Shown in pieces: positions 17,484 to 26,157 of a DNA stretch of 64,000 nt. The stretch's first letter is position 1. The number at the start of each line of letters is the position of its first letter. Source of the DNA: Bradyrhizobium sp. U87765 SZCCT0048 (lineage in GTDB: Bacteria; Pseudomonadota; Alphaproteobacteria; Rhizobiales; Xanthobacteraceae); assembly GCF_018131225.1 (NCBI RefSeq), contig NZ_JAFCMM010000001.1, forward strand, positions 2,790,001 through 2,854,000, given 5' to 3'. The translations under genes were made by a program, and so were the position numbers. The notes beneath the pieces were generated by a model, which was not told the origin of the DNA, did no database searches, and worked only from the letters and a program-made list of their open reading frames with translations.

Positions 17484-18101
17484 ATGACCAAGGCACCCCT
17501 CGGAGCCGCCATCGGCGCGGCCATCTGCTTGACGGCCATGTCGGCTCAGGCGGCCGACATGTCTTATCGCCCCTACACGGTCAACCAGCCGCTCAATGCG
17601 TTCAGCTGGGCCGGCCCTTATCTCGGCGCCAACCTCGGTTACAGCTGGGGCTCCATCGACAACAGCCTGGCGCGGCCGTCCGGTTTCATGGGCGGCGCGC
17701 AGGCCGGCTACAATTGGCAGTCCGGTCAGTTCGTGTTCGGCCTCGAAGGCGACATCCAGGTGAGCGGCGCCGACGACCGCTTCGCGGCATGGAAATTCTC
17801 CAACCCGTGGTTCGGCACTCTGCGCGGCCGCTTCGGCTACGCCATGAACAACATCCTGATCTACGGCACCGGCGGTCTCGCCTTCGGCGAGGTGAAGGCC
17901 GAAGCATTCGGTGCCAGCGAATCCTACGCCACCGCCGGCTGGACGCTGGGCGGCGGCGCTGAAATGAGCTTCGCGCCGAACTGGTCGGCCAAGGTCGAAT
18001 ATCTCTATGTCGATCTGTCGAACCACAACTTCGTGCTGACCGGCACGAACAACGCCTACTCCTTCAGCACAATCCGCCTCGGCGTAAACTATCATTTCTA
18101 A
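17484..18101 (+). CDS. Outer-membrane beta-barrel protein (Omp25/Omp31-like)
   Basis: A 205-residue protein with a cleavable signal (start MTKAPLGAAIGAAICL, cut after AQA at about residue 23). The mature part has alternating aromatic/hydrophobic strands: FSWAGPYLGANLGYSWG, GFMGGAQAGYNWQ, FVFGLEGDIQVSG, GTLRGRFGYAM, AGWTLGGGAEMSF and WSAKVEYLYVDL. It ends with the outer-membrane terminal strand IRLGVNYHF, whose last residue is the required aromatic. This fits the eight-stranded opacity/Omp25 family common in rhizobia, where such proteins link the envelope or act as small porins. It is monocistronic, ending at a strong terminator. Confidence 0.9.
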   Translation: MTKAPLGAAIGAAICLTAMSAQAADMSYRPYTVNQPLNAFSWAGPYLGANLGYSWGSIDNSLARPSGFMGGAQAGYNWQSGQFVFGLEGDIQVSGADDRFAAWKFSNPWFGTLRGRFGYAMNNILIYGTGGLAFGEVKAEAFGASESYATAGWTLGGGAEMSFAPNWSAKVEYLYVDLSNHNFVLTGTNNAYSFSTIRLGVNYHF

Positions 18102-18127
18102 GCGCCGGGCCAGCGAGGCCCAGGACG

Positions 18128-18158
18128 AAAAAATCCCGGCGCGAGCCGGGATTTTTTT
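18128..18158 (+). terminator. Intrinsic terminator after the outer-membrane protein gene (bidirectional)
   Basis: A stem TCCCGGC/GCCGGGA with loop GCGA is flanked by a run of A on the left and seven T on the right, so it can stop transcription on both strands. On the minus strand it could also serve the cold-shock gene, whose stop is 120 bases away. Confidence 0.85.
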
Positions 18159-18278
18159 CTATTTATTACAGCCCTTTTTTAAAAACAGCCGACCGTCTGC
18201 ACGCGAGACACCGGGCCGTCGCCACGCACGCAGAACTTCGTTCGACGCGTTCAGTTCAAGTCCGCCCGAGCCTGCGGC

Positions 18279-18494
18279 TCAGGATGAAACGACCAGGTCC
18301 ACCGCCTTCGGACCCTTGCCCTTCTTGTCCGGCTCAACTTCGAACGTAATGCGCTGTCCTTCCTTCAGGTCCTTCAGCCCGGCCCGTTCGACGGCCGTAA
18401 TGTGGACGAACACATCGCGACCACCATCGTCCGGCTTGATGAAGCCGTAACCACGCTCACCATTGAAGAACTTGACGGTACCCGTCATAGCCAT
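18279..18494 (-). CDS. cspA: Cold-shock protein (CspA family)
   Basis: A 71-residue single-domain RNA chaperone. It shows the RNP1-like GYGFIKPDDGG (residues about 16-26), RNP2 VFVHIT, and VKFFNGERGYGFI at the start, which together define the cold-shock fold. The C-terminal KGKGPKAVDLVV is typical of the rhizobial members. A GGAGAGGAGTTTT stretch precedes the ATG. The gene has its own roughly 300-base upstream region and probably a long structured leader. Whether it is cold-induced or constitutive cannot be told from sequence. Confidence 0.95.
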   Translation of the reverse strand: MAMTGTVKFFNGERGYGFIKPDDGGRDVFVHITAVERAGLKDLKEGQRITFEVEPDKKGKGPKAVDLVVSS

Positions 18495-18794
18495 CGGGAA
18501 AACTCCTCTCCCCGCAATGCTTCACCGCTGCGTGTTCGACGCAGCAGCGCGACCGGACATTCACTTCCGGAAAGCATCGGCGCGCTGGGGCTTCATCCCG
18601 GCAGGCGGAGCCGATCTGTTCTGACCGACCCAGCCCTGAACCCCCAGAGGCCTCGTCACTCCGTCGCCTCCATTCGCGGAAGCGGAACGTAAAGCCCGCC
18701 CTCACATGACGAGCATAATACGCTTCTATGCAAATTGACTATGGCTCAGTTGCAATTTCAGATCGTTTAGTTGGATCTAACCGCCAAAAGGTTG
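18495..18794 (-). other. Upstream region of the cold-shock gene
   Basis: This 300-base gap contains no supported gene. The part next to cspA is GC-rich and likely transcribed as a leader. Further out it becomes AT-rich around 18715-18790, with TATTAT on the minus strand near 18716-18721, but without a convincing -35 partner. The same AT-rich stretch is downstream of rlmJ. Confidence 0.4.
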
Positions 18795-19655
18795 TCAGGT
18801 CTTGGCAAATTCAACCCGAAAGCGCGCCGCGCCACCGATCCCAAGCGGCTTTTCCAGCTCGGAAAGGAGCGTGCGCAGGTCGTTCGCCAGCGTCCATGGC
18901 GGATTCACCACCAGCAATCCAGCGGATACCAGAGGTCCCTGCGGCTCCTGAGGCGCCACGCTGAATTCGATTCGCAGCACCTTGTCAGGCGTCAGCCGGG
19001 CAGCCGCCGTTTGCGCCACGGAGGCCGCCAGGGTGTCCGTCGCCCGACGCTGCTTGGCCGGGTACCAGAGCATGTAGCTGCCGGTCGGCCATTTTGCGAA
19101 AGCCGCTGCGAACCCGTCGGCGAGCCGGGTGAATTCATCGGCGGCCTCGAACGGCGGATCGACCAGAACGACGCCGCGCCGCTCGTTCGGCGGCACGAAC
19201 GCCGGCAGCGCCGTCCAGCCGTCGAGCTCGACCACCCGTCCCTGCTCGTCGCGTCGCAGTGCATCGATCAGACGCTTGCGCGCAACGGGCTCGAGCTCAC
19301 AGGCCACCAGACGATCCTGCGGCCGCAGCAGCGCGCGGGCAATGAGCGGCGAGCCCGGATAGGTCGTAAGCTGCCCCGGCGGATTGAAAGCGCGGATGAT
19401 ATCGAGATAGGGAGCGATCAGCGCCTGCGCCGCATCCGAAAACCGCGCCTGCATCACGCGCGCGATGCCAGTCAGCCATTCGCCCCCGCGCGCGGCCTCG
19501 GCCCCGGTCAGATCATACAGACCAGCACCGGCGTGGGTGTCGATGACACGAAAGGCGGCCGGCTTGTCCTGCAGGTACAGCAGGACCCGCACCAGCACGA
19601 TATGTTTGACGACATCGGCAAAATTGCCGGCGTGAAAGGCGTGGCGGTAGTTCAT
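18795..19655 (-). CDS. rlmJ: 23S rRNA (adenine2030-N6)-methyltransferase
   Basis: RlmJ methylates A2030 of 23S rRNA. The 286-residue protein opens with the diagnostic NYRHAFHAGNFADVVKH, then VIDTHAGAGLYDL (SAM loop), YPGSPLIARALLR, and the catalytic motif LVDPPFE around residue 165. TGSYMLWYPAK and VVNPPWTLA follow as in the family. The ATG at 19655 was chosen because the conserved N-terminus begins there; an earlier start would add 18 unconserved residues. It is a single gene between the cold-shock and RNase T2 genes. Confidence 0.93.
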   Translation of the reverse strand: MNYRHAFHAGNFADVVKHIVLVRVLLYLQDKPAAFRVIDTHAGAGLYDLTGAEAARGGEWLTGIARVMQARFSDAAQALIAPYLDIIRAFNPPGQLTTYPGSPLIARALLRPQDRLVACELEPVARKRLIDALRRDEQGRVVELDGWTALPAFVPPNERRGVVLVDPPFEAADEFTRLADGFAAAFAKWPTGSYMLWYPAKQRRATDTLAASVAQTAAARLTPDKVLRIEFSVAPQEPQGPLVSAGLLVVNPPWTLANDLRTLLSELEKPLGIGGAARFRVEFAKT

Positions 19656-19751
19656 GCCGGCATGGGTAGAGCATTTTCCGGCAAAGGCCAACGCGCTCGG
19701 CGATCGCACCGGCCCGCCCGCTGCCGCGGACAGGCAACCGGCGACGCCCGC

Positions 19752-20483
19752 TCAGCCGCTGGGACCGCCGCGCATCGGCGGCATCTCGACCTTGTCGCGC
19801 CGGCAGGCGCGGCGATCGATCTCCTCACAGGCGCGGAACTGAAGATCCTTGCTGAGGCAGATCCTCACCTCGCTGAGACGGCGGCTGTCACAGGTGACGG
19901 CGATCGCCGCATTGCTCAGGCCCGGATTGGCCTTCACGAAGGCGTCCTCGACCTCGGCGGGCGCGACCATCTTCGTTTCCGACAGCTCGAGATATTCCGC
20001 CGGAATCTTGACCGCTGCACGCGCCTTGCGCACGGTTTCGAAATAGGCACGCGCCTGCATGCCCGAGCAGGTGCCGTGCTTGTCCCATTCGTTGAAGATC
20101 AGTCCCGGCGCAGGCATCAGGTCCAGCATCGAGGATACGATGTTGCGGTCCAGCCGCGGAGAGGGGCGCTGGCAATAGTTGGGAAAGCCGCGGTCGTACT
20201 GCGGCCAGAGGCCATGCACGACGAACGAATAGGGCCGTCCACCGCACTGGATCTGCTGGTTGCGCCCGGTATTGCCGCGCTCGGTGGCGGCTTCGCAGAA
20301 CGACGGCGACCACGACAGCGACAGCACATAGAAATCGAATTCACCGGGCGCATTCTGGCGCCGGTCCTGCGCCGAGGCCTGCCCGGACGGCAGCACCACG
20401 GCCAGCAGACTGATCAGGAGGGGAAAAAAGAGGAGCTTCGCAGCGCACCGGGTCGAGAATCGCAGAGCCGACGGATCGAACAT
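19752..20483 (-). CDS. Secreted ribonuclease T2 family protein
   Basis: A 243-residue protein with an N-terminal signal (hydrophobic LLFFPLLISLLAVVLP, cleavage after ASA about residue 38). Both catalytic segments of RNase T2 are intact: CAS I FVVHGLWPQ with His90, and CAS II FNEWDKHGTC with Glu132, Lys135 and His136. Multiple cysteines suit a periplasmic or extracellular endonuclease that cuts RNA through a 2',3'-cyclic intermediate. The ATG at 20483 was selected over two upstream ATGs because AGAGGGG lies 5 bases before it. Its likely role is nutrient scavenging, as inferred from family. Confidence 0.92.
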   Translation of the reverse strand: MFDPSALRFSTRCAAKLLFFPLLISLLAVVLPSGQASAQDRRQNAPGEFDFYVLSLSWSPSFCEAATERGNTGRNQQIQCGGRPYSFVVHGLWPQYDRGFPNYCQRPSPRLDRNIVSSMLDLMPAPGLIFNEWDKHGTCSGMQARAYFETVRKARAAVKIPAEYLELSETKMVAPAEVEDAFVKANPGLSNAAIAVTCDSRRLSEVRICLSKDLQFRACEEIDRRACRRDKVEMPPMRGGPSG

Positions 20484-20557
20484 GGCCACCCCTCTACACA
20501 ACATCACAATGCGGCGAGCCTAGTCACCGCAAAAGAACATTTCAAGAACAAAAAGCA

Positions 20558-20587
20558 AGAACCCCGCGAATCGATTCGCGGGGTTCT
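20558..20587 (-). terminator. Intrinsic terminator, 30-base perfect palindrome
   Basis: A 13-base stem (AGAACCCCGCGAA/TTCGCGGGGTTCT) around TCGA makes a perfect 30-base palindrome. On the minus strand it is followed by TGCTTTTTGTTCTTG, so it terminates the leftward gene ending at 20616 before RNase T2. Confidence 0.85.
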
Positions 20588-20615
20588 GAACGAGCGACGC
20601 TCGTGAAACGGCAGC

Positions 20616-21086
20616 TTAAGGTCGCGCGGCCTTGCAGGCCGGATTATAGGCCCAGTTGCGGTCGAGGCCGGTCACGCACCACTCCACATCCGGACCATAG
20701 GCCGCCAGACCGCCATCCTCGATGATGGAATAGTGCACCTGACGGGCATGGCCATCGCTCAGCATCGCATGGGCGGTGCAGAAGCGCCGCGGGATCACGT
20801 CCGACGGCCTCGGACGAAACGCGATTTCGCGCACGTCGGAGAACCCGGTGATCTGCAGGCCGGAGTTCCAGAACTTGCTTTCCTTCGACGAGAAGCGCGA
20901 CGAGATGGTGTCGAGCGCCCATTCGCAGGCCGGCACGTCGCCGTCATAGCGCGGGCCCGACAGCCAGAAATTCATCTCGAGGGGATTGGCCGCCTGGGCC
21001 GCCGGCTGGAACGCCAGGAGACCGGCAAGCAGTCCGAAGGCTGCGCCGAGAGAGGATGTGCTTGAAGTCCGAAAGAGCTTGCGCAT
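20616..21086 (-). CDS. Secreted hypothetical protein
   Basis: A 156-residue protein with a clear signal peptide (MRKLFRTSS, then GAAFGLLAGLLAF, cut after AQA near residue 34). The mature part contains four cysteines (PACEWAL, RFCTAHA, VEWCVTG, NPACKA), probably in two disulfides. SGPRYDGDVPACEWALDTISSRF and DVREIAFRPRPSDVIPRRFCTA are its most conserved-looking stretches. I do not recognise the family. It begins a leftward unit ended by a strong terminator at 20558, and is divergent from the small secreted protein at 21252. Confidence 0.7.
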   Translation of the reverse strand: MRKLFRTSSTSSLGAAFGLLAGLLAFQPAAQAANPLEMNFWLSGPRYDGDVPACEWALDTISSRFSSKESKFWNSGLQITGFSDVREIAFRPRPSDVIPRRFCTAHAMLSDGHARQVHYSIIEDGGLAAYGPDVEWCVTGLDRNWAYNPACKAARP

Positions 21087-21251
21087 GGCCGCCTGCCGAA
21101 GTTGATTGCGGCGGACGGTGCCGCGAAGCCGCCATGAGGTCAAGTGCACCGCGGCAACACCGGCCAACTACTCCCGTGGCACCGGCGCATGGCAGCTTCT
21201 CAGCAGTCCGCACCGCCGGTAAGTTAGGGACCGGAATCGAAGGAGATCGAC

Positions 21252-21551
21252 ATGCGTAGGATGATGACCAGCGCGCTCGCCGTCGCGGCTTTGCTGGCTG
21301 GCGGCGTGATGGCCGACACTGCGAAGGCCGACTATGTACCGCCGTTCAGGGGCAATGATACCGGCGGCATCATTTCGTACGCCCTGGTCGGCCAGAGCGA
21401 CGTCCGTGCGCTCGCGGTCGATCACTGCGCGCAGTACGGCAAGGTGGTGAAGCTGACCGGCGTACAGCCGACGTATGGCGGCTATCTCTCGTTCGCCTGC
21501 GTCTGGGTGCCGCCGGGTCACGCCGGACGACCGCTGCGCGTCCGCTACTGA
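21252..21551 (+). CDS. Small secreted hypothetical protein
   Basis: A 99-residue protein with a signal peptide (MRRMMTSALAVAALLAGGVMA, likely cut before DTAKADY). The mature part is about 75 residues with two cysteines (DHCAQYG and FACVWV) that could pair. The short pattern GNDTGGIISYALVGQSDVRALAVDHCAQYGK resembles small periplasmic proteins of rhizobia without assigned function. A strong Shine-Dalgarno AAGGAGA lies six bases before the ATG. The DUF3617 gene follows 62 bases later on the same strand. Confidence 0.72.
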   Translation: MRRMMTSALAVAALLAGGVMADTAKADYVPPFRGNDTGGIISYALVGQSDVRALAVDHCAQYGKVVKLTGVQPTYGGYLSFACVWVPPGHAGRPLRVRY

Positions 21552-21613
21552 GAGCCTCGCGGCGGCGCATGCCGCGCCGCCGGCCTTTCCCGCGCCGGAT
21601 GGAGCCTGATCGG

Positions 21614-22153
21614 ATGCGCATCGTCCTGTCGAAACGCGCTCTGGGCTTCGCGATAGCCGTCGTTGCGCTGCCGACCCTCGCCCGCAGCGAGGAGCTGCCG
21701 ACCCGCAAGGCGGGCTTGTGGGAGCTGAAAATGGAAATGGCCGGCGCGACGCTGCCAGCCATGACCATGCAGCAGTGCACAGACGAAACCACCGACAAGG
21801 CCATGACGACGTCGTTCGGCCCGATGCAGAAGGACAGCTGCACGCGCAACGACATTCAGAAGACGGCAAACGGCTACACTGTGGATTCGGAGTGCGCGGT
21901 CGGCGGCATCGCGCTGTCCTCTCACGCCGAGATCTCCGGCGACTTCAATTCCGCCTATACCGTGAAGGTGACGTCGCACCACACCGGCGGACCGGCCGCC
22001 GCGCCACGCGATAACAACATGACGCTACAGGCCAAATGGGTCGGCGCCTGCACCGGCGACCAGAAACCCGGCGACATGATCATGCCCGGCGGCATGAAGG
22101 TGAACATCAGGGACCTTCAGGCCATGAAGGGCATGATGATGAAGAAGAACTGA
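21614..22153 (+). CDS. DUF3617 family periplasmic protein
   Basis: A 179-residue protein with a signal peptide (start MRIVLSKRALGFAIAVVALPTLA, cut near ARS). The mature part has RKAGLWELKMEM near its start, the conserved cysteine motif MQQCTDETTDK, then DSCTRNDIQK and DSECAVGG, and a strand-rich tail with WVGACTGDQKPGDMI. This matches DUF3617, secreted proteins of unknown function widespread in proteobacteria. The ATG at 21614 sits at the start of the signal peptide; earlier in-frame ATGs add unrelated arginine-rich sequence. A very methionine-rich C-terminus (MKGMMMKKN) ends the protein. Confidence 0.8.
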   Translation: MRIVLSKRALGFAIAVVALPTLARSEELPTRKAGLWELKMEMAGATLPAMTMQQCTDETTDKAMTTSFGPMQKDSCTRNDIQKTANGYTVDSECAVGGIALSSHAEISGDFNSAYTVKVTSHHTGGPAAAPRDNNMTLQAKWVGACTGDQKPGDMIMPGGMKVNIRDLQAMKGMMMKKN

Positions 22154-22159
22154 TGGCAA

Positions 22160-22561
22160 TCAGGTCACAGCGAACCGCTTCTCGAACTTTGCGACATTGA
22201 TGACGCCGCGCCGGTGCGTCCCATCGCCGATCCTGCGGTCGCCGTCAAAGGCGGCAACCTCGAACAGCACGCTGCGCCCGTCCACTGCAATCACCCGCGC
22301 CGTCGCCCGCACCACACGCCCGACCGGCGTCGCCGCGAGATGCCGAACATTGACCTCCGTGCCGACGCTGACGAAACCATCAGGCAGATGCGGCGCGATG
22401 GCGACCGTGGACGCCATCTCCATCAGCAGGATCATCATCGGCGTGGCATAGACCCGCGGCATGTGCGCCGCGAAGTGCGCGACCGTCAGGTCATCGGTCA
22501 CCGTCACGCTGCGCTCCGCGTTCATGCCGATGGCGACCGCCCGCATTTCGGTCATGCCCAT
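22160..22561 (-). CDS. Hotdog-fold thioesterase, FlK-like
   Basis: A 133-residue hotdog protein resembling FlK, the fluoroacetyl-CoA thioesterase of Streptomyces cattleya. The FlK catalytic set Thr42, Glu50, His76 has counterparts at Thr40, Glu48 and His74 here, with identical spacing (8 and 26 residues), in ATPMMILLMEMAS and NVRHLAATPVG. GTEVNVRHLA is the family's most conserved strand. Many such proteins hydrolyse other acyl-CoAs, so the fluoro-substrate is only a possibility. It is the last gene of a leftward run following hisS and a tautomerase (gap 28). Confidence 0.82.
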   Translation of the reverse strand: MGMTEMRAVAIGMNAERSVTVTDDLTVAHFAAHMPRVYATPMMILLMEMASTVAIAPHLPDGFVSVGTEVNVRHLAATPVGRVVRATARVIAVDGRSVLFEVAAFDGDRRIGDGTHRRGVINVAKFEKRFAVT

Positions 22562-22589
22562 TTCCGCCTCCCGTGCCGGAGAGCGGCCG

Positions 22590-22796
22590 CTATTTCTTCG
22601 CCAGCCGGGCCGTGCGCTCGACGAAGGTCTCGCCGCCCTTCATCTTGTCGGCGAGCTTCGCCTCGACAATCTGCACTGTGACGAGGTCCGAGGTCACGCC
22701 GAGATTCTTCACCAGCGCCTGGGTGATGTCGAGCATCATGCCCTTCTTCTGCTCGTCGGTGCGGCCTTCGGCCATGAAGACGTGAACTTCGGGCAT
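22590..22796 (-). CDS. 4-oxalocrotonate tautomerase family protein
   Basis: A 68-residue protein of the 4-OT fold, whose N-terminal proline, exposed after removal of Met, acts as the catalytic base. Starting at the second of two adjacent ATGs gives M-P-EVHVFMAEGRTDEQK, putting proline directly after Met, so that start is preferred. The helix DEQKKGMMLDITQALVKNL and strand VTVQIVEAKLADKMKGG fit the family, and FVERTARLAKK forms the C-terminus. The natural substrate is unknown. It lies between hisS and the FlK-like thioesterase on the same strand. Confidence 0.88.
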   Translation of the reverse strand: MPEVHVFMAEGRTDEQKKGMMLDITQALVKNLGVTSDLVTVQIVEAKLADKMKGGETFVERTARLAKK

Positions 22797-22915
22797 CATT
22801 CTGCTCCTGCTGCTGCGCGAGCCGCAAATGTGTCAGGTCTCGCGCGATCCTTCACCGGTCAATTGCTCAACCGCTCTCCGCCGCCGGCGCATGGCTGCGC
22901 CGGCCGTGCCCATGA

Positions 22916-24385
22916 TCAGCTCGACCACACCACGTCGTGGCGGGCCAGCACGTCGCGGACAGCCTCGACGAGCCCGTCCTCGCGTGCCGCGAACTGGGCC
23001 GGGCGGCTCTCCCGCCATTCCTGGTTGGAGGCGATGGCGGCAGCCGCCTTGGCGCCTTCGATCAGGTCCTTGATCTGCACCTCGCCGCGCGCCTTCTCGT
23101 CCGAGCCCTGGATGATGACGCAGGGCGCGTTGCGGCGGTCGGCGTATCTGAGCTGGTTGCCCATGTTCTTGGGATTGCCGAGATAGAGCTCGGCGCGGAT
23201 GCCCGCCCTGCGCAGCGTCGTCACCATCGCCTGGTAGTCGGCGACGCGATCGCGATCGAACACCGTGACCACCACGGGGCCGAACTCGGGGGCGCTGTCG
23301 AGCTTGCCGATCAGCGACAGCGCCGCCTGCAGGCGCGACACGCCGATCGAGAAGCCCGTCGCCGGCACCGGCTCGCCGCGGAAGCGCGACACCAGTCCGT
23401 CATAGCGGCCACCGCCGCCGACCGAGCCGAAGCGCACCGGACGGCCCTTCTCGTCCTTGGTGTCGAGCAGCAGTTCGACCTCGTAGACAGGACCCGTGTA
23501 ATACTCGAGGCCGCGCACCACCGACGGATCGATGCGAATGCGGTCCTCGCCATAACCGCCGGCATTGACGAGCTGGCGGATCTGGTCGAGCTCGGCCTGG
23601 CCCTCTGCCGCGAGCGGCGAGTCCCCGGCCGGCTTGCCCTCGGTGAAGGCGATCACCTTCTCGATGGCGTCGACAGACAATTGCGCGCCCTTGGTGAAAT
23701 CGCCACTCTCGTCCTTGCGACCCTCGCCGAGCAGCAGCCGAACGCCATCGGGCCCGAACTTGTCGAGCTTGTCGATCGCGCGCAGCACGGTGAGGCGGCG
23801 GCCGGCGTTGGCGTCGCCGCCAAGGCCGATCGCCTCGAGCACGCCGTCGAGCACCTTGCGGTTGTTGACCTTGACCACATAGGCGCCGCGGGGAATGCCG
23901 AGCGCCTCCATGGTGTCCGCCGCCATCATGCAGATCTCGGCGTCCGCCGCCGGCGAGCCGCTGCCGACGGTGTCGGCGTCGAACTGCATGAACTGGCGGA
24001 AGCGGCCAGGGCCCGGCTTCTCGTTGCGATAGACATAGCCGGCGCGGTAGCTGCGGTAGGGTTTGGGCAGCGCGTCGAAATTCTCGGCGACGTAACGCGC
24101 CAGCGGCGCGGTGAGATCATAGCGCAGGCTGATCCACTGCTCGTCGTCGTCCTGGAACGAGAACACGCCCTCGTTGGGACGATCCTGATCCGGCAGGAAC
24201 TTGCCGAGCGCATCGGTGTATTCCATCGCCGGCGTCTCCACCGGCTCGAAGCCGTAGAGTTCATAGACGCGCTGAATGGTGGCGATCATGCGCCGCGTCG
24301 CCGCGATCTCCACGGGACCGCGGTCGGCCAGCCCGCGCGGCAGGCGGGCCTTGAGTTTCTGGGGCTTTTTGGCTTTCTCGGACAT
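22916..24385 (-). CDS. hisS: Histidine--tRNA ligase
   Basis: A class II aminoacyl-tRNA synthetase charging tRNA-His, about 489 residues. The N-terminal part has a basic [18 protein letters not shown] segment, then motif 1 (VETPAMEY) and motif 2 ([25 protein letters not shown]). Histidine-binding [14 protein letters not shown] follows, then [10 protein letters not shown] and motif 3 GFSIGVSRL. The C-terminal anticodon-binding domain starts at about [10 protein letters not shown]. The ATG at 24385 is preferred over a GTG at 24400 because a strong inverted repeat lies just upstream of the GTG (24405-24424). It precedes the tautomerase and thioesterase genes. Confidence 0.95.
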   Translation of the reverse strand: MSEKAKKPQKLKARLPRGLADRGPVEIAATRRMIATIQRVYELYGFEPVETPAMEYTDALGKFLPDQDRPNEGVFSFQDDDEQWISLRYDLTAPLARYVAENFDALPKPYRSYRAGYVYRNEKPGPGRFRQFMQFDADTVGSGSPAADAEICMMAADTMEALGIPRGAYVVKVNNRKVLDGVLEAIGLGGDANAGRRLTVLRAIDKLDKFGPDGVRLLLGEGRKDESGDFTKGAQLSVDAIEKVIAFTEGKPAGDSPLAAEGQAELDQIRQLVNAGGYGEDRIRIDPSVVRGLEYYTGPVYEVELLLDTKDEKGRPVRFGSVGGGGRYDGLVSRFRGEPVPATGFSIGVSRLQAALSLIGKLDSAPEFGPVVVTVFDRDRVADYQAMVTTLRRAGIRAELYLGNPKNMGNQLRYADRRNAPCVIIQGSDEKARGEVQIKDLIEGAKAAAAIASNQEWRESRPAQFAAREDGLVEAVRDVLARHDVVWSS

Positions 24386-24404
24386 GTCGCTCGTCGCCAC
24401 GGGC

Positions 24405-24424
24405 GTAAGTCAGAAATGACTTAC
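24405..24424 (-). promoter_or_regulatory. Perfect inverted repeat just upstream of hisS
   Basis: Eight-base arms GTAAGTCA and TGACTTAC surround a 4-base centre (GAAA on the plus strand). It is 20 bases before the preferred hisS ATG. It may be a DNA operator or an RNA hairpin in the hisS leader; no T-run follows on either strand, so it is not a terminator. Confidence 0.4.
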
Positions 24425-24486
24425 CATTGGCCACGGGTTAGCAGCCGATGCCCGGGGGGGCAAGCAGGACGGCTGGCAGGCCGCCG

Positions 24487-26157
24487 TCAGTTGACCAGCA
24501 CGGCGCCGTCGCAGCGGATACCCGTCACCCAGACGTCGGCCTGCCCGAGGCTGACGCCGAGCGTCTGCAGCACCGAAGACAGCACCTGGTCGAGCGGCGT
24601 GGTGGCCGCGGCGAGAATGCCGCCAACCAGCTGCAGCAGCGGACCGAGTTGCAGGTTGAGCCCGAGCAGCGACACGTTGAGGTTGATCTGGCCGAGCAGG
24701 CTGCCGAGCAGCGAGGAGACGAACGAGGTGCTGTTCACGGTCTTGCGGGTCTGCGCCTGGATGTCGGCATAGCTGAAATCGACACTGGTCGGGCGGGTGT
24801 TGCCGATCGACGCATGGGCAAGGCCAGTCACCGTCACGAGGCCGAGCGCGTTGACGAGCGTTGCCGGCGGCGGATTGGGCTGGGTGGTGAAGTTGGTGAG
24901 GTCGGCGGTGGAGACGCTGCCGATCCAGGCATCGACCACGCCGGGCTTGACGCCGAGCGTGACCGTCGAGGTGTTGATGTCGGGAGAGCCGCACTGCATG
25001 GCATCGAGCGTCGCCGTACCCGGCGCCACCTCCACATAAAGCGGAAGGTTGACGAGGGAGGCCGCGCCGCTGCCGAGCAACTGCACCTGCAGCAGCACCC
25101 GCGTCTGCGCGGTGTGGACGCTCGCGCCCTTCGTGCCCACCGTGATCCAGCTGGTGCCGACCGGCCGCTCGCCAACCGCGGCCTGCAGCGAGATGCTGGC
25201 GATGCCCGGCAGGTTCAGGTTGAGTCCGGCGGCGATCTGATGCTTGCCGTTGCCGAGCACGGCAATCGCCGAGAGCAGGTCGAGCACCGAGACCGGCAGG
25301 CCGAACAGCGGCTTCTGTCCTGCCTGCAGCACCGCATACGGCCCGGGATCGATCAGGGTCTGCGGCACGACCGTGGTGAGCAGGCCCGTCAGCGCCTGGC
25401 TGACGTTGGCGAGCGCGATGGTCGCGGCGTTGTTGCCATTGGTCTCACGCTGCGCGGCGAGCAGCGCGGCGACGAGGTCGGGCAGCTTGACCTGCCCCTG
25501 CAACAGCTGGTCGTAGGTGCCGGCGGTCAGGTTGACCTGGGTCGCCAGCGCCGACAGGAAGCTGAAGGCATCGACCTTGGCGCTGAGCAGCGACTGATAG
25601 TCCATCAGCGACAGTGACAGCTTGGTGCCGAGCAAGCCGCCGAGCAACTGGTTGAGCACGCCGTCGTTCAGCGCCGCGAGCCGCGAGCCGATGGCGAAGG
25701 AGGCCATCGTCGTCGTGGCCGCGACCGCGGAGGCGCGCACGTTGAAGCTGTCGCTGCCGATCAGCAGCTTGCCGAAGTACAGCGGCGTCCTGGTCTGGAG
25801 GGTGACCCGGACCGCGTTGGTCGTCGGTCCGGGTCCGGCGACGGCGGTGAACCTGCGTTGCGGCGGCAGCGTCGCATCCGCAACGTAGGTGCCGTACTCC
25901 ACAGCCACGAGAGAGTCGGCAGGGTAGTTGTTCTTCACCACCGTCGCTGTTGCGGCGTTCGTTGCATTGCCGAGATTGCTCGCCGCGACGATCGCCGCCA
26001 GATCGGCAGTGCTCTGGGTTCGGCGCTGGTCGAGGAAGATCAAACCGATGTCGACACCGAAGGCGGTGAACCCGCACACCACCAGCATGCTGGCCACGCC
26101 CATCATCGCGATGTTGCCGCGCTGGTCGTGCAGGAATCGCCGGATCAATCGCCGCAT
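24487..26157 (-). CDS. TadG-like pilus-assembly protein, paralogue 1
   Basis: A 556-residue protein. The N-terminus DQRGNIAMMG and a hydrophobic segment (about residues 18-40), followed by LDQRRTQSTADLAAIVAA, are the Tad/TadG-like N-terminal region that anchors such proteins to the membrane. The long remainder is low in charge and rich in L, G, A, V and N, with no von Willebrand A domain, and ends in ADVWVTGIRCDGAVLVN. It is closely similar to the neighbour at 26522 along its whole length. The ATG at 26157 has AGGAGG upstream. Role: presumably minor component or assembly factor for Flp/Tad-type surface structures; the secretion genes are not in this window. Confidence 0.8.
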   Translation of the reverse strand: MRRLIRRFLHDQRGNIAMMGVASMLVVCGFTAFGVDIGLIFLDQRRTQSTADLAAIVAASNLGNATNAATATVVKNNYPADSLVAVEYGTYVADATLPPQRRFTAVAGPGPTTNAVRVTLQTRTPLYFGKLLIGSDSFNVRASAVAATTTMASFAIGSRLAALNDGVLNQLLGGLLGTKLSLSLMDYQSLLSAKVDAFSFLSALATQVNLTAGTYDQLLQGQVKLPDLVAALLAAQRETNGNNAATIALANVSQALTGLLTTVVPQTLIDPGPYAVLQAGQKPLFGLPVSVLDLLSAIAVLGNGKHQIAAGLNLNLPGIASISLQAAVGERPVGTSWITVGTKGASVHTAQTRVLLQVQLLGSGAASLVNLPLYVEVAPGTATLDAMQCGSPDINTSTVTLGVKPGVVDAWIGSVSTADLTNFTTQPNPPPATLVNALGLVTVTGLAHASIGNTRPTSVDFSYADIQAQTRKTVNSTSFVSSLLGSLLGQINLNVSLLGLNLQLGPLLQLVGGILAAATTPLDQVLSSVLQTLGVSLGQADVWVTGIRCDGAVLVN

